This document shows positions 34,616 to 43,070 of a DNA stretch of 64,000 nucleotides, piece by piece. The notes beneath the pieces were generated by a model. The model had not been told where the DNA came from, did no database searches, and saw only the letters and a program-made list of their open reading frames with translations. Position numbers and translations under genes: made by a program. Each line of letters starts with the position of its first letter. Position 1 is the stretch's first letter. This DNA comes from Ferrithrix thermotolerans DSM 19514 (lineage in GTDB: Bacteria > Actinomycetota > Acidimicrobiia > Acidimicrobiales > Ilumatobacteraceae): NCBI GenBank assembly GCA_945861025.1, contig CAMASN010000002.1, positions 1 through 64,000 on the forward strand, written 5' to 3'.

Positions 34616-35170
34616 TTAGGCGATTCGATGCAGAGTGTTGAAATCGCGGTGCGCTAATGGCTCTGGGTACTCGGCCATTGCCAGCATCGTGGTCTCGTCA
34701 TAGCTCCAGGTGTCGTTGTCGTTCAGGGTGATCGTCACCACATAGCTCAACGAGCTGGCGCGCTCGGCCAGATACCGATTTTCGCCGATGGTGTAGTTGG
34801 CTCCACCAAGTTCGGCACGCATTTCAAACGACGTCGCGTCAGCAGTGGTCGAGCCGCCGGCCAGAACCGTGATGCCACGTGGCACAGCAAACCCGCGCAA
34901 GATCTCGCCGGTAGCACCATCCCAGAGCCAGTAGCCAACCTCGGTGTGAAACGGGTTCTCTTCGTTGTCGCGCCACATGGCCGTCTTGTAATCGAGGCCA
35001 TACAAGCTCTGCTTGCCGTTCTCGACCGGACCAAAGGGTTTCATGGTGACCTTCTCCAGGTACGGCGTGGTGTGCACCGTTCCCCGAGCATGAGCGTGCG
35101 ACACATCGACGCCACCCTCGCCTTGCCACTCGCCTATTAAGCCGCCAAGAGGACCCCATTCGTTACTCAT
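34616..35170 (-). CDS. nitrobindin-like heme-binding beta-barrel protein
   Basis: 184 residues with the FABP-like/THAP4-type barrel. The GxWxGxG motif is at residues 13-19 (GEWQGEG) near the N-terminus, and the C-terminal HRDFNTL matches the H-x-D-x-N-x-L heme-ligand region. Family members bind ferric heme and may handle NO or peroxynitrite. The ATG at 35170 has AAGGGA 8 bases upstream; a TTG one codon earlier is possible. It lies 69 bases downstream of the phosphonate-hydrolase/sulfatase-type gene's reverse-strand end and is transcribed separately or ahead of the FAH gene. Confidence 0.75.
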   Translation of the reverse strand: MSNEWGPLGGLIGEWQGEGGVDVSHAHARGTVHTTPYLEKVTMKPFGPVENGKQSLYGLDYKTAMWRDNEENPFHTEVGYWLWDGATGEILRGFAVPRGITVLAGGSTTADATSFEMRAELGGANYTIGENRYLAERASSLSYVVTITLNDNDTWSYDETTMLAMAEYPEPLAHRDFNTLHRIA

Positions 35171-35239
35171 CAATCAATTCCCTTTTCGTGGCCGCCGGAA
35201 ATGCACCTGTGGGAATTGTAGAAGGGACCAAACGTCGAA

Positions 35240-36709
35240 TTACATGTCCTTCGACACACCTACGCCTTGAGGCACGCCGGCAGGCATGCGACCACGCCCA
35301 CCCTTGTCGATGAGCACATCAGTGAGGGTGCGATCGGCGTGCTGCGACCGCCACACCAACATCGCTTGGGCATGCCCAAGCACCACCTCCGGAGCAGAAA
35401 TCTCGGTGCGACCGGTCGGGTCGTTAGCGAGATCGAAGCACAACCACGACCCATCACCGAACTGAACATACGAAGCCGATGCGTCGCGTCGCACAGCGAG
35501 GTGCTGGCGCTCAAGGCGTCGATCCCACGGCCATTCATTGGGTTCGTCGGTGATGTAGATGTCGCGCCAATCGAACTCCCAGTGAGCCGCATCGCGCCAC
35601 CATGGCGGTGCCTCGCCGCGCAAGAACGGTGTGAGCGGCAGACCATCGCACTGCGCAGGCACCGGGGCACCGATGGCATCACAGATGGTGGGGAACACAT
35701 CGATGTTCTCGGTGAACTCGTCGACCACCGATCCGTGGGCCTGAGGTTGATGAGGATCGCGAACAATTCCGAGGATGTGGTAGCTCTGCTCGAAATAGCC
35801 CACCTTTTGAATCAGCCCGTGATCGCCAAGCTGTTCGCCGTGGTCGGCCGTCACGATGATCAACGTGTCGTCCCACATGCCACGCTCGTGAAGCTCGGCC
35901 CACAGACGCCCGAGTTGATGATCGACCTCGCTGATCATGCCGTAGTACTGCGCCCGCAACGAGCGCATCTTGGCTTCGTCGATAGGAGCCGCCGTAGCGC
36001 CGAACTGCATCACGAAATCGTGCAATGGGTGACGCGACTCGGCGGGCTCGATGGGCATGGTCACATCGGCAGGGTCGTACATCGTTGCGAAGTGGCCAGC
36101 AGCCGCATATGGCGGATGTGGGCGCAAGTAGCTGAGGTGCGCGAACCATGGCTGACTCTGGTGACCAATCCACTCGATTGCGTTGTTGGTCAGGAACGCC
36201 GAAACACTGTGCTCGGCCGGCCGCTCGGGCTCGCGAGCCAACTCTGGGTAGGCAGTGCCGAGATCGCTGTAACCAAGTTCACGAAGCCACTGCAGCCACG
36301 GTTCGTGATCGTCAGGAAGGTGAAGCACCGGGTCGAACCCAGGCAGCACGCCGGTGTAGTGCTGCAGCCGGGGATCGTCTGGACCGCTGACCTCGCGTGG
36401 GTCAACGCTTTGGTCGGTGTAACCAAAGAGGGCGGGCTGGTATCCGTGGCGACGCGCCGCACGAGCCACGTTGTCGAACCGCGCGTCGAGCGGTGTGCCG
36501 TTGGCGACCACGCGGTTGTTCATTTGATACATGCCGGTGTACAAACTCGCCCGGCCCGGGCCGCACGGCGCTGCTTGGCTGTAATGCCGATTCAGACGCA
36601 CGCCATTGCGAGCGAGCTCGTCGAGATTGGGCGTGCGGACCAACGGGTGGCCAGCCGCCGACAGACAGTCGCCACGAAACTGGTCGAGGGTGATTAGCAG
36701 CACGTTCAT
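35240..36709 (-). CDS. sulfatase / phosphonate monoester hydrolase
   Basis: 489 residues of the formylglycine hydrolase superfamily. The start MNVLLITLDQFRGD has metal-binding D9/Q10, and the maturation motif CGPGR (C49-R53) lies in HYSQAAPCGPGRASLYTG. This form, with CGPxR and a GHPLVRTPNLDEL context, is closest to phosphonate monoester hydrolases and related arylsulfatases, so P-O or S-O ester hydrolysis are both possible. No signal peptide. The ATG at 36709 is chosen over a TTG at 36718. There is no Shine-Dalgarno sequence, but TAAGTT lies 8 bases upstream. It is divergent from the crotonase at 36795. Confidence 0.9.
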   Translation of the reverse strand: MNVLLITLDQFRGDCLSAAGHPLVRTPNLDELARNGVRLNRHYSQAAPCGPGRASLYTGMYQMNNRVVANGTPLDARFDNVARAARRHGYQPALFGYTDQSVDPREVSGPDDPRLQHYTGVLPGFDPVLHLPDDHEPWLQWLRELGYSDLGTAYPELAREPERPAEHSVSAFLTNNAIEWIGHQSQPWFAHLSYLRPHPPYAAAGHFATMYDPADVTMPIEPAESRHPLHDFVMQFGATAAPIDEAKMRSLRAQYYGMISEVDHQLGRLWAELHERGMWDDTLIIVTADHGEQLGDHGLIQKVGYFEQSYHILGIVRDPHQPQAHGSVVDEFTENIDVFPTICDAIGAPVPAQCDGLPLTPFLRGEAPPWWRDAAHWEFDWRDIYITDEPNEWPWDRRLERQHLAVRRDASASYVQFGDGSWLCFDLANDPTGRTEISAPEVVLGHAQAMLVWRSQHADRTLTDVLIDKGGRGRMPAGVPQGVGVSKDM

Positions 36710-36794
36710 TGGCCGCAAACTTAGTTCGCACTACCGAGACGCACCGCGACGCACCACTAGGTTTGTGCGCGAACAGACGCACGAGGAGACGCCC

Positions 36795-37568
36795 ATGGCC
36801 GGCCAAGTACGAATTGATATCGACGGCACGATCGCGACGATCACCAACGACAATCCCGACAAGCACAATGCGTTCGACGACGACATGGATGCGCAACTGT
36901 TTGAGATTCTCGCATCGCTCAGTCCGGCCGTGCGAGCCATCATCTGGCGAGGCGAGGGTAAGTCGTTCTCGTCGGGTCGCGACGTTGCCTCCATCGGCAC
37001 CAACATCAGCGAGCTCTCGCATCACGAACTCATGCGCCGCGGCCACCGCGGCATTCAGCAACTCTGGAACATCGACGCTCCCGTCATCGTTGCCTGCAAG
37101 GGCTGGGTGATGGGCGGGTCGTTTCAGCGAGCGCTCTTATGCGACATCCGTGTTGCCGCCGAAGGCACTCGGTTCCGTCTGCCCGAGACCACCTACGGGG
37201 TCATCCCCGACACAGGCGGCGTCGCCGTGCTGCACCAGATGTGCGGCGCAGGCGTGGTCAGCGACATGGTGCTCACCGGTCGGGTGATGACCGCCGACGA
37301 AGCGCTGTCACATGGCATCGTGAGTCGTGTGGTTCCCGAAGCCGCGCTCGATGCAACCGTGCTCGAAATAGCCGAGCAAATTGTCGCCGCCCCGGCAGTG
37401 ACCATCAAGCTCGCACGCACGGTGTTGCGTCACCTCTCGCAGCCAGCAGTGCGCGCCTCGATGGACGACGAAATGATTTACCAAACCTCCCTCAACCGAT
37501 CCGACGACTTCGCCGAGTTCCGCGCAGCACGAGCCGAATCCCGACCCGCCAACTACACAGGGAGCTGA
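36795..37568 (+). CDS. enoyl-CoA hydratase/isomerase family protein
   Basis: 257 residues of the crotonase superfamily: NPDKHNAF, SFSSGRDVASIG as oxyanion loop, GWVMGGSFQRALLCDIRVA and PDTGGVAVLHQM. It acts on an acyl-CoA ester. A strong GAGGAG lies 6 bases before the ATG at 36795, unlike the leaderless genes nearby. The SDR gene follows after one base, so the two are translationally linked and probably handle the same acyl-CoA. Confidence 0.9.
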   Translation: MAGQVRIDIDGTIATITNDNPDKHNAFDDDMDAQLFEILASLSPAVRAIIWRGEGKSFSSGRDVASIGTNISELSHHELMRRGHRGIQQLWNIDAPVIVACKGWVMGGSFQRALLCDIRVAAEGTRFRLPETTYGVIPDTGGVAVLHQMCGAGVVSDMVLTGRVMTADEALSHGIVSRVVPEAALDATVLEIAEQIVAAPAVTIKLARTVLRHLSQPAVRASMDDEMIYQTSLNRSDDFAEFRAARAESRPANYTGS

Positions 37569-37569
37569 G

Positions 37570-38445
37570 ATGTACCAGGGACTTCCTGAACCACCACCAA
37601 TCGGCGCATCGGCATTGCCCGACGGCACCTACAACGGCGCCACGGTGTTCATCACCGGGGCTGGCACCGGATTGGGCAAAGCCATCGCCACCGAGTTCGC
37701 TCGGCTCGGCGCAGCAATTGTGATCGCATCTCGTAAGCCCGAGCATCTCGAGGCGGGCGCCGAAGCGATCGCTGCAGTGGGGGCACGCTGTCTCACGGTG
37801 GCATGCGATATCCGCGAACCCGACCAGATTGCTGCGGCGTTCGACACGGCGCAGCGCGCGGGGCTCACGCCTTCGATTCTCATCAACAACGCGGCCGCCA
37901 ACTTTCCGGTGCCTGCCGAAGACATGTCGCCAAATGCGTGGCGCACGGTTGTCGACATCACGCTGAACGGCACCTATTTCTGCGCCCGCGAGTTCGCCCG
38001 CCGCCACCTCGATGCGGGTACGCCGGGCTCCATCGTGAACATCGGTGCAACCTACGCATGGACCGGCGGACCGGGCTTCGCGCACTCGTCGGCCGCCAAG
38101 GCAGGCGTGAAAAATCTCACCGAAACGTTGGCTGTCGAATGGGGACCCTACGGCATTCAGGTCAACGGACTCGTGCCCGGGCTGATGCCGCACGAAGACA
38201 TGACTGCCGACATCCAAAGCAACCTCGCACGCACCAACGACAAAGACGCCTGCCAACCCGCCATGCGTGTGGGTCGTCCGCGCGAGTTGGCTTGGGCAGC
38301 CACATTTTTGGCGTCGCCGTACGCGCGATTTATCTCGGGCCACACCCTGGTTGTCGATGGCGCCAACTGGCAGCGTCGAGCACTCACCATGCCCGAGGTC
38401 GTTCCGGTGCGCGAACAAATGGGTCGTCCACCCTTCACGCTGTAG
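37570..38445 (+). CDS. SDR, 2,4-dienoyl-CoA reductase-like
   Basis: 291 residues. TGAGTGLG (29-36) binds NADP, NNAAA follows near 106, and the catalytic region reads AHSSAAK (171-177). Lys177 is kept, but the usual Tyr four residues before it is Ser, with His just before that. This pattern is known in peroxisomal-type 2,4-dienoyl-CoA reductases (HAGSAK), so the role is probably reduction of dienoyl-CoA in the breakdown of unsaturated acyl chains. The C-terminal 25 residues are an extra tail. It is coupled to the crotonase upstream. Confidence 0.85.
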   Translation: MYQGLPEPPPIGASALPDGTYNGATVFITGAGTGLGKAIATEFARLGAAIVIASRKPEHLEAGAEAIAAVGARCLTVACDIREPDQIAAAFDTAQRAGLTPSILINNAAANFPVPAEDMSPNAWRTVVDITLNGTYFCAREFARRHLDAGTPGSIVNIGATYAWTGGPGFAHSSAAKAGVKNLTETLAVEWGPYGIQVNGLVPGLMPHEDMTADIQSNLARTNDKDACQPAMRVGRPRELAWAATFLASPYARFISGHTLVVDGANWQRRALTMPEVVPVREQMGRPPFTL

Positions 38446-38481
38446 GCAGCGTTCGTCCCGATCACGCCAACCCACGCGCAG

Positions 38482-38487
38482 TACGGT
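38482..38487 (+). promoter_or_regulatory. -10 element, leaderless start of 38495 gene
   Basis: TACGGT, 7 bases before the ATG at 38495. The hexamer, spacing and next three bases (CAC) are the same as at the 8364 gene. Confidence 0.5.
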
Positions 38488-38494
38488 CACGTTC

Positions 38495-39532
38495 ATGCGT
38501 GTAGATGTGATGGCCTTCCCTCGACCTCTCGCCGAGACCAGCGCGGTCGCCCGCGATATTGCCGACGCCGGATTCAACGGCGTGCTGTTCACCGAAGGCG
38601 GCCGCACGGCCTTTTTGTCAGCAGGCGTCACCGCAGTGGCTGCGCCGTCGCTCGAGGTCTGTACCGGAGTCGCCGTTGCGTTCCCGCGTAGCCCGATGGT
38701 CACTGCACAAATTGCGTGGGAGTTGCAAGAAGCAACCAGCGGCCACTTCCGCCTCGGGCTGGGCACCCAGGTGCGCACTCACGCGGTGCGCCGATTTTCG
38801 GCTCCGTTCGATCCGCCAGGCCCGCGCTTGCGCGACTACGTGCGCGCCGTAAAGGCTTCATTCGCTGCGTTTCAAGGCGAGCCACTGGCCCACTCGGGTC
38901 CGTACTACGAGCTCAGCTTCATGACCCGCCAATGGTCGCCCGGCCCCATTGCGTTTATAGCGCCCAATGTCGATATCGCTGCGGTCAATCCGTGGATGCT
39001 GCGCATGGCTGGTGAAGTCGCCGATGGCGTTCACATTCACCCCATTGGCGAACCCGGCTACCTGCGCCGCACGGTGCAACCCAATCTGGCGGCGGGGGCC
39101 GCGGCCGCCGGCCGAGACGTGAACGACATTGACACCATCGTTCCGGTGATGTGCGTAGTGGGCGACACCGAAGCCGAGCGCACCCACGACCGCGAGCACA
39201 TGCGCAACATGCTTGCGTTCTACGGCAGCACACCCAACTACGCGTTCGTGTGGGACGACGCCGGGTTCGAGGGCACCACGGCGCGTATCCGCGAGAAGCA
39301 AAAAACTGGCGACATGGCCGGCATGGCTGCGCAGATCACCGACGAACACATGGCCGTGTTCACCACCGAATCCACATGGGATGGTCTCGCCGATGCCCTG
39401 CGCGCGAAGTACTCAGGCTTGGCCTCACGACTGGTGTTCTACAACGCCATTCAAGAACGCGAAAACTCACCCGAGCGATTCCGCCGCTACGGCGAGGTTG
39501 CACGCCAACTCTCTGCCGAGCACAGCCAGTAA
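38495..39532 (+). CDS. LLM-class F420-dependent oxidoreductase
   Basis: 345 residues, luciferase-like barrel, same group as the gene at 32565 (AFPRSPM and LGLGTQ shared). The GFNGVLFTEGGRTAF start and the GEVADGVHIHPIGEPGYL segment are typical of F420-dependent actinobacterial enzymes. The substrate is unknown; the crotonase and dienoyl-CoA reductase just upstream suggest acyl or ketone metabolism. It has its own leaderless-type promoter. Confidence 0.9.
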   Translation: MRVDVMAFPRPLAETSAVARDIADAGFNGVLFTEGGRTAFLSAGVTAVAAPSLEVCTGVAVAFPRSPMVTAQIAWELQEATSGHFRLGLGTQVRTHAVRRFSAPFDPPGPRLRDYVRAVKASFAAFQGEPLAHSGPYYELSFMTRQWSPGPIAFIAPNVDIAAVNPWMLRMAGEVADGVHIHPIGEPGYLRRTVQPNLAAGAAAAGRDVNDIDTIVPVMCVVGDTEAERTHDREHMRNMLAFYGSTPNYAFVWDDAGFEGTTARIREKQKTGDMAGMAAQITDEHMAVFTTESTWDGLADALRAKYSGLASRLVFYNAIQERENSPERFRRYGEVARQLSAEHSQ

Positions 39533-39561
39533 CGAGTCACCCCGCACGCAGGCCCGCGGGG

Positions 39562-39567
39562 TAGCCT
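39562..39567 (+). promoter_or_regulatory. -10 element, leaderless GTG start at 39574
   Basis: TAGCCT, 6 bases before the GTG at 39574, with no Shine-Dalgarno sequence. Confidence 0.45.
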
Positions 39568-39573
39568 GCCAGC

Positions 39574-40842
39574 GTGGCTGGCGATCTCGTGTATGCGTTT
39601 CGAGTGATGCGGTTGCCCCTGCTCGACGCGGGCGGGTCTGCAATCGGTCGTATCGAAGACATCGTGATTGTTCCGTCGCGCGCCGGCACAGCTCCACGCG
39701 TGGTCGGATACGTGGCAACCAGTCAGCGTCGCCGTATTTTTGTCAACGCTTCGCGGTTCAGCACCATCGACGGCGAAGGCGCGCGTTTGCGTAGTTGGGA
39801 CGTCGATCTGCACCCGTTCAAGCCCAAGCCCGGCGAGCTGCTGGTGGGCAAAGACGTGCTCGACAAGAAGATTGGCGACGAAACGGTCAGCGACATCGCC
39901 ATGCGCAGCACCACCGACGGCCGAGCCACCTACTGGGAGCTTGCCAAGGTGCGCTTGTCACGCCGCAGCGCCTTGCGCCGCCGACCCAGCGTGCGTCTGG
40001 TCGACTGGACCGAGGTGCCAACCCTGTTCGGCACCGGAGCCCCCATGGCCGCCGAAGCCGCGAGCATGCGCGACATGCACCCCAGCGATGTGGCCATCAT
40101 CGTGCGCACGTTGCCGATGGGCCAACGCAAGCAACTCGCCGAAGCAATGGACGACGATCGCCTCGCCGACCTCCTCGAAGAACTTCCCGAGGCCGAGCAG
40201 TTGCGCATCATCGAAGGCCTCGACCTCGATCGACTCGTCAGCGTGCTCGACGAAATGGAATACGACGACCTCGCCGACCTGCTCGCCGAAATGCCTGGTG
40301 AGCAACGCACGCGCATTCTCGACGCAATGGACGAAGACGACGCTGCCGTGATGCGCCAGCTGTTGTCATACGAAGAAGGCACCGCCGGTGGCTTGATGAC
40401 TCCCGAGATCATCATCCTTGGCCCAACAGCCACGGTGGCCGAGGCGCTCGCCCAGATTCGCGACCCCGATTGGTTGGTCAGCATCGCCGCACAGGTGTTT
40501 GTGGTTCGGCCTCCATATCGTCCGCCAACGGGCACCTATCTCGGTGTCGTGCACTTTCAGCGCCTGTTGCGCGAGCCACCCGGCACCGAGCTAGGGCAAT
40601 GCCTTGAGCAAGAGCCCACGATCACGCCCGACATCTCCGACCATGAGGTCGCCGAAAAGTTGGCAAGCTACAACATGCTCGCCGTGGGCGTCTGCGATGG
40701 CGCAGGCCACCTGCTGGGCGCCATCACCGTCGACGACGTGCTCGACCGCACGCTGCCTACCGGCTGGCGTCAGCGCCGCCGCAGTAACTCACCTGCGCTC
40801 ACCGGCGCTGGGGGTGTCGTCAACGAGGATCGCCCCAAATGA
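39574..40842 (+). CDS. soluble PRC-barrel / MgtE N-domain / CBS protein
   Basis: 422 residues. An N-terminal PRC-barrel-like part covers about 1-145, the MgtE intracellular N domain superhelix about 155-290 (HPSDVAIIVRTLP, repeated LADLLEELP/LADLLAEMP), and a CBS pair about 290-405 (YEEGTAGGLMTPEIIILGP, LLGAITVDDVLDRTLP). The MgtE transmembrane domain is missing, so it is not itself a Mg2+ channel. It may sense Mg2+ or nucleotides and act on a partner. The next gene, a DUF1003 membrane protein, overlaps by 4 bases (ATGA) and is the likely partner. Confidence 0.88.
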   Translation: MAGDLVYAFRVMRLPLLDAGGSAIGRIEDIVIVPSRAGTAPRVVGYVATSQRRRIFVNASRFSTIDGEGARLRSWDVDLHPFKPKPGELLVGKDVLDKKIGDETVSDIAMRSTTDGRATYWELAKVRLSRRSALRRRPSVRLVDWTEVPTLFGTGAPMAAEAASMRDMHPSDVAIIVRTLPMGQRKQLAEAMDDDRLADLLEELPEAEQLRIIEGLDLDRLVSVLDEMEYDDLADLLAEMPGEQRTRILDAMDEDDAAVMRQLLSYEEGTAGGLMTPEIIILGPTATVAEALAQIRDPDWLVSIAAQVFVVRPPYRPPTGTYLGVVHFQRLLREPPGTELGQCLEQEPTITPDISDHEVAEKLASYNMLAVGVCDGAGHLLGAITVDDVLDRTLPTGWRQRRRSNSPALTGAGGVVNEDRPK

Positions 40843-41378
40843 CCCGGCGTAGCGATCTCAGTTCACCACGCCAAGGCCGCCGCTTCGGTCTGCACTACGA
40901 CCCCGAAGCATTCGGTCAGTTCAGCGAAACCATCGCGCGCACCTTGGGTACCGCCCGATTCTTGGTGTGGCAAAGCGGAACCATCATCTTGTGGTTGGCG
41001 TTCAACTGGCTGGCGCCATCGGGTGCCAAGTTCGACAATCCGACTCAGGGTTGGGTGCGACTCACGATGGTGCTGTCACTGCAGGCCGCGTACGCTGCGC
41101 CGCTTATCTTGCTCGCTCAAAATCGCCAAGAGCAGCGCGACCGCACCGAACTCGATCTCGACCGCAAGGTCACCGAACGCACCCAAGCCGACACCGAATT
41201 CTTGGCCCGCGAAATTTCGAGTGTTCGTCTGGCGCTCGCCAACGTTGTCACCACCGAGGATCTCACCGATCAGCTCGAGCGGCTCACCGATGCTGTCGAG
41301 CGGATGGCATTGCGCCTCGATCTGTTCGAGGCTCAGACCTCACACACCGTTGCGCTCGATCAACCCCGCGCCGACTAA
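40839..41378 (+). CDS. DUF1003 membrane protein
   Basis: 179 residues with two membrane segments (about 42-60 and 75-92; FLVWQSGTIILWLAFNW, then LSLQAAYAAPLILLAQNR). This is the DUF1003 signature, followed by a charged coiled-coil tail (EQRDRTELDLDRKVTER). Function is unknown in the family. The 4-base overlap with the MgtE-N/CBS gene implies a joint complex. Its stop overlaps the convergent fur stop. Confidence 0.88.
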   Translation: MTRRSDLSSPRQGRRFGLHYDPEAFGQFSETIARTLGTARFLVWQSGTIILWLAFNWLAPSGAKFDNPTQGWVRLTMVLSLQAAYAAPLILLAQNRQEQRDRTELDLDRKVTERTQADTEFLAREISSVRLALANVVTTEDLTDQLERLTDAVERMALRLDLFEAQTSHTVALDQPRAD

Positions 41379-41809
41379 CGACACTCGGCACATACGCCCA
41401 GTAAATCGAGGCGATGGTGACGCAGTTCGAAACCGTTCAGCGTTGCCAAGCCACTGAGCGACTCATCAAGCGCCGACTCAACAGCATCAGGGATCTGTAC
41501 GTCGCGCACTGTGCCGCACACCTCGCAGATCAAGTGGTGATGATGCCCGGCAAGGTCTTCGGCCAATTCGAAACGAGCCCATTCGTCATGGGTGACCACT
41601 TTGGCCGTAACGCCGACCTGCTCGAGCACAGCGAGATTGCGATACACCGAGCTTTGCGACAATTCGGTATGCAGTTCCAAGATGTGAGGGATCGTTACTG
41701 GATGATCGGCCCGAGCGAGGATGTCTACTAAACGCCGGCGCAACGTTGTGTATCGCTGATCACCTGCAGCCAAGCGGGTTGCAGCGATCTGGTGCACATC
41801 GGGACTCAT
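41375..41809 (-). CDS. Fur family metalloregulator
   Basis: 144 residues. A winged helix (TIPHILELHTELSQSSVYRNLAVLEQVGV) is followed by the metal-binding dimer domain with HHHHLICEVCG (regulatory His and first CxxC) and the second CxxC near the end (GVCAEC). The four cysteines indicate a structural zinc. Whether it senses iron, zinc or peroxide cannot be decided. The ATG overlaps the stop of the upstream NAD(P)-binding protein gene (ATGA). Confidence 0.9.
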   Translation of the reverse strand: MSPDVHQIAATRLAAGDQRYTTLRRRLVDILARADHPVTIPHILELHTELSQSSVYRNLAVLEQVGVTAKVVTHDEWARFELAEDLAGHHHHLICEVCGTVRDVQIPDAVESALDESLSGLATLNGFELRHHRLDLLGVCAECR

Positions 41810-42807
41810 CGCGCCACGCCGGTGAACTCATAGATGCGCACGCCATTGGCTTGCACTGCTGCCACGAGCGCAGCCGTCGGCAATGCCTCGTCGCCCATCA
41901 CCACAACGCCTCGTTGCGGTGAGTCGAGAAGCACCCAACGTGTCATCACGGCCGCAACGACCGAGGCAGCAAATCCGCTGCGCACCGCAACGCCCGCAAT
42001 GATGGTTTCGCGCGCGCCGTTGGCCAGCGCACCGCGAACCTCTACCCGCAAGCCGCCAAGCCCACCTTCAGCGTGAGGTGGTCGGAGCATTGGTAGCCGG
42101 GCCGTAAAGCGATCGCGGCGAGTAGCCGACATGCGCGCGCTCAACCGGCCCGCAGTGGCGAACACTCGATGCAGCAAGAGCGGGTCAGGCATCTCGGCGC
42201 GGTAACAATCGTACGAGTTCACCGGTTCGGGAAACCAGCACAGTTCGCGGCCAGCTCCGGCGGGGCGATGCACCCACTCGCCGTCGTGATAACCAAGCGA
42301 GGTCCCGCCAAGTGCGCGATGGTGCTGGCGTGCACACGCCGGACCGCTGGTGCCATGCATGGCCACATGCACTTCGTCGACCACGTGTAGTTGCTCAGCA
42401 AGATGACGTGCCAACAATCCAGACAGACCAGGCGCCATTGCGGCGCCGACCACCAAGGTCGCATCGTTCACACGAGCACGATGATCGAGTTCAAGCAGCG
42501 CACGCACATCGTCAAGATCGTCGCTGAGCGACACAACCGACACTCCGTTTGCCAGCAGCCTCGCCGCGAGTTCGGCATGCGGCGCCGGATGTGCGAGCAC
42601 CACCACATCGGCGGCCATCGCATCGTTGAGATCAATCACTACGGCCGAAGCAGTTCGAGCGACGCGCTGAGCCACGAGGGGAGATTCATCGACAACACCA
42701 ACTCGAAACGACGAGTCGATCGACAACAACTCGGCAATGCGTGCTCCGGTGACGCCGACGCCCACCACCGCCACGATCGGGGATGACACAGGGGACGACT
42801 CGATCAC
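41806..42807 (-). CDS. NAD(P)-binding protein, saccharopine-dehydrogenase-like
   Basis: About 333 residues. A Rossmann start VAVVGVGVTGARIAELL is followed by a middle domain with AMAPGLSGLLARHL and VHVAMHGTSGPACARQHH. This resembles saccharopine-dehydrogenase-like or homoserine-dehydrogenase-like folds, but the reaction is unknown. The start is uncertain: GTG at 42807 is chosen because it lies 10 bases after the microprotein stop. A GTG at 42789 is possible, and a longer frame to 42906 would overlap the microprotein. fur follows in a 4-base overlap. Confidence 0.72.
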   Translation of the reverse strand: MIESSPVSSPIVAVVGVGVTGARIAELLSIDSSFRVGVVDESPLVAQRVARTASAVVIDLNDAMAADVVVLAHPAPHAELAARLLANGVSVVSLSDDLDDVRALLELDHRARVNDATLVVGAAMAPGLSGLLARHLAEQLHVVDEVHVAMHGTSGPACARQHHRALGGTSLGYHDGEWVHRPAGAGRELCWFPEPVNSYDCYRAEMPDPLLLHRVFATAGRLSARMSATRRDRFTARLPMLRPPHAEGGLGGLRVEVRGALANGARETIIAGVAVRSGFAASVVAAVMTRWVLLDSPQRGVVVMGDEALPTAALVAAVQANGVRIYEFTGVAR

Positions 42808-42817
42808 GCGGCTGTGA

Positions 42818-42946
42818 TCATTTCGGATCAACAGGTAGCTCTCGCCAACCACCTTGTTGCGGTGGCACCCCGCCTTTGCCGCGCAAACGCAGCACACCAG
42901 CCACAATGGCGGCCGTGGACAAGGCCAAGATGGCTCGACGAATCAT
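42818..42946 (-). CDS. 42-residue conserved-looking microprotein
   Basis: ATG at 42946 with GGTGA just upstream. The protein begins MIRRAILALSTAAIVAGVL, one hydrophobic segment that could insert in the membrane, and ends with a Gly/Pro/Gln-rich stretch (GKGGVPPQQGGWREL). It fills the gap between tRNA-Ile and the NAD(P)-binding protein exactly and ends 10 bases before the next start. I do not know a function. The fit into the gap and sensible composition argue for a real gene. Confidence 0.6.
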   Translation of the reverse strand: MIRRAILALSTAAIVAGVLRLRGKGGVPPQQGGWRELPVDPK

Positions 42947-42954
42947 TTTCACCG

Positions 42955-43028
42955 TGGGGCTACACAGAATCGAACTGTGGACCTCATCCTTATCAGGGAT
43001 GCGCTCTAACCGACTGAGCTATAGCCCC
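42955..43028 (-). tRNA. tRNA-Ile (GAT anticodon)
   Basis: Complete cloverleaf of 74 bases: acceptor GGGGCTA/TAGCCCC, D arm GCTC-GAGC, anticodon stem CATCC/GGATG with loop CTGATAA (anticodon GAT) and T arm CACAG-TTCGATT-CTGTG. Discriminator A; CCA is not encoded. Its place next to the DUF3566 gene and gyrA matches the actinobacterial order. No adjoining tRNA-Ala is present. Confidence 0.97.
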
Positions 43029-43070
43029 GAGAGTCGGGCAACGCACGTTATCGGGACAACGGGGTGAACC

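Noticed and set aside
42955-43070. A second tRNA (tRNA-Ala) after tRNA-Ile, as in Mycobacterium
   Set aside because: No cloverleaf could be found in the flanks; the downstream space is occupied by the microprotein.
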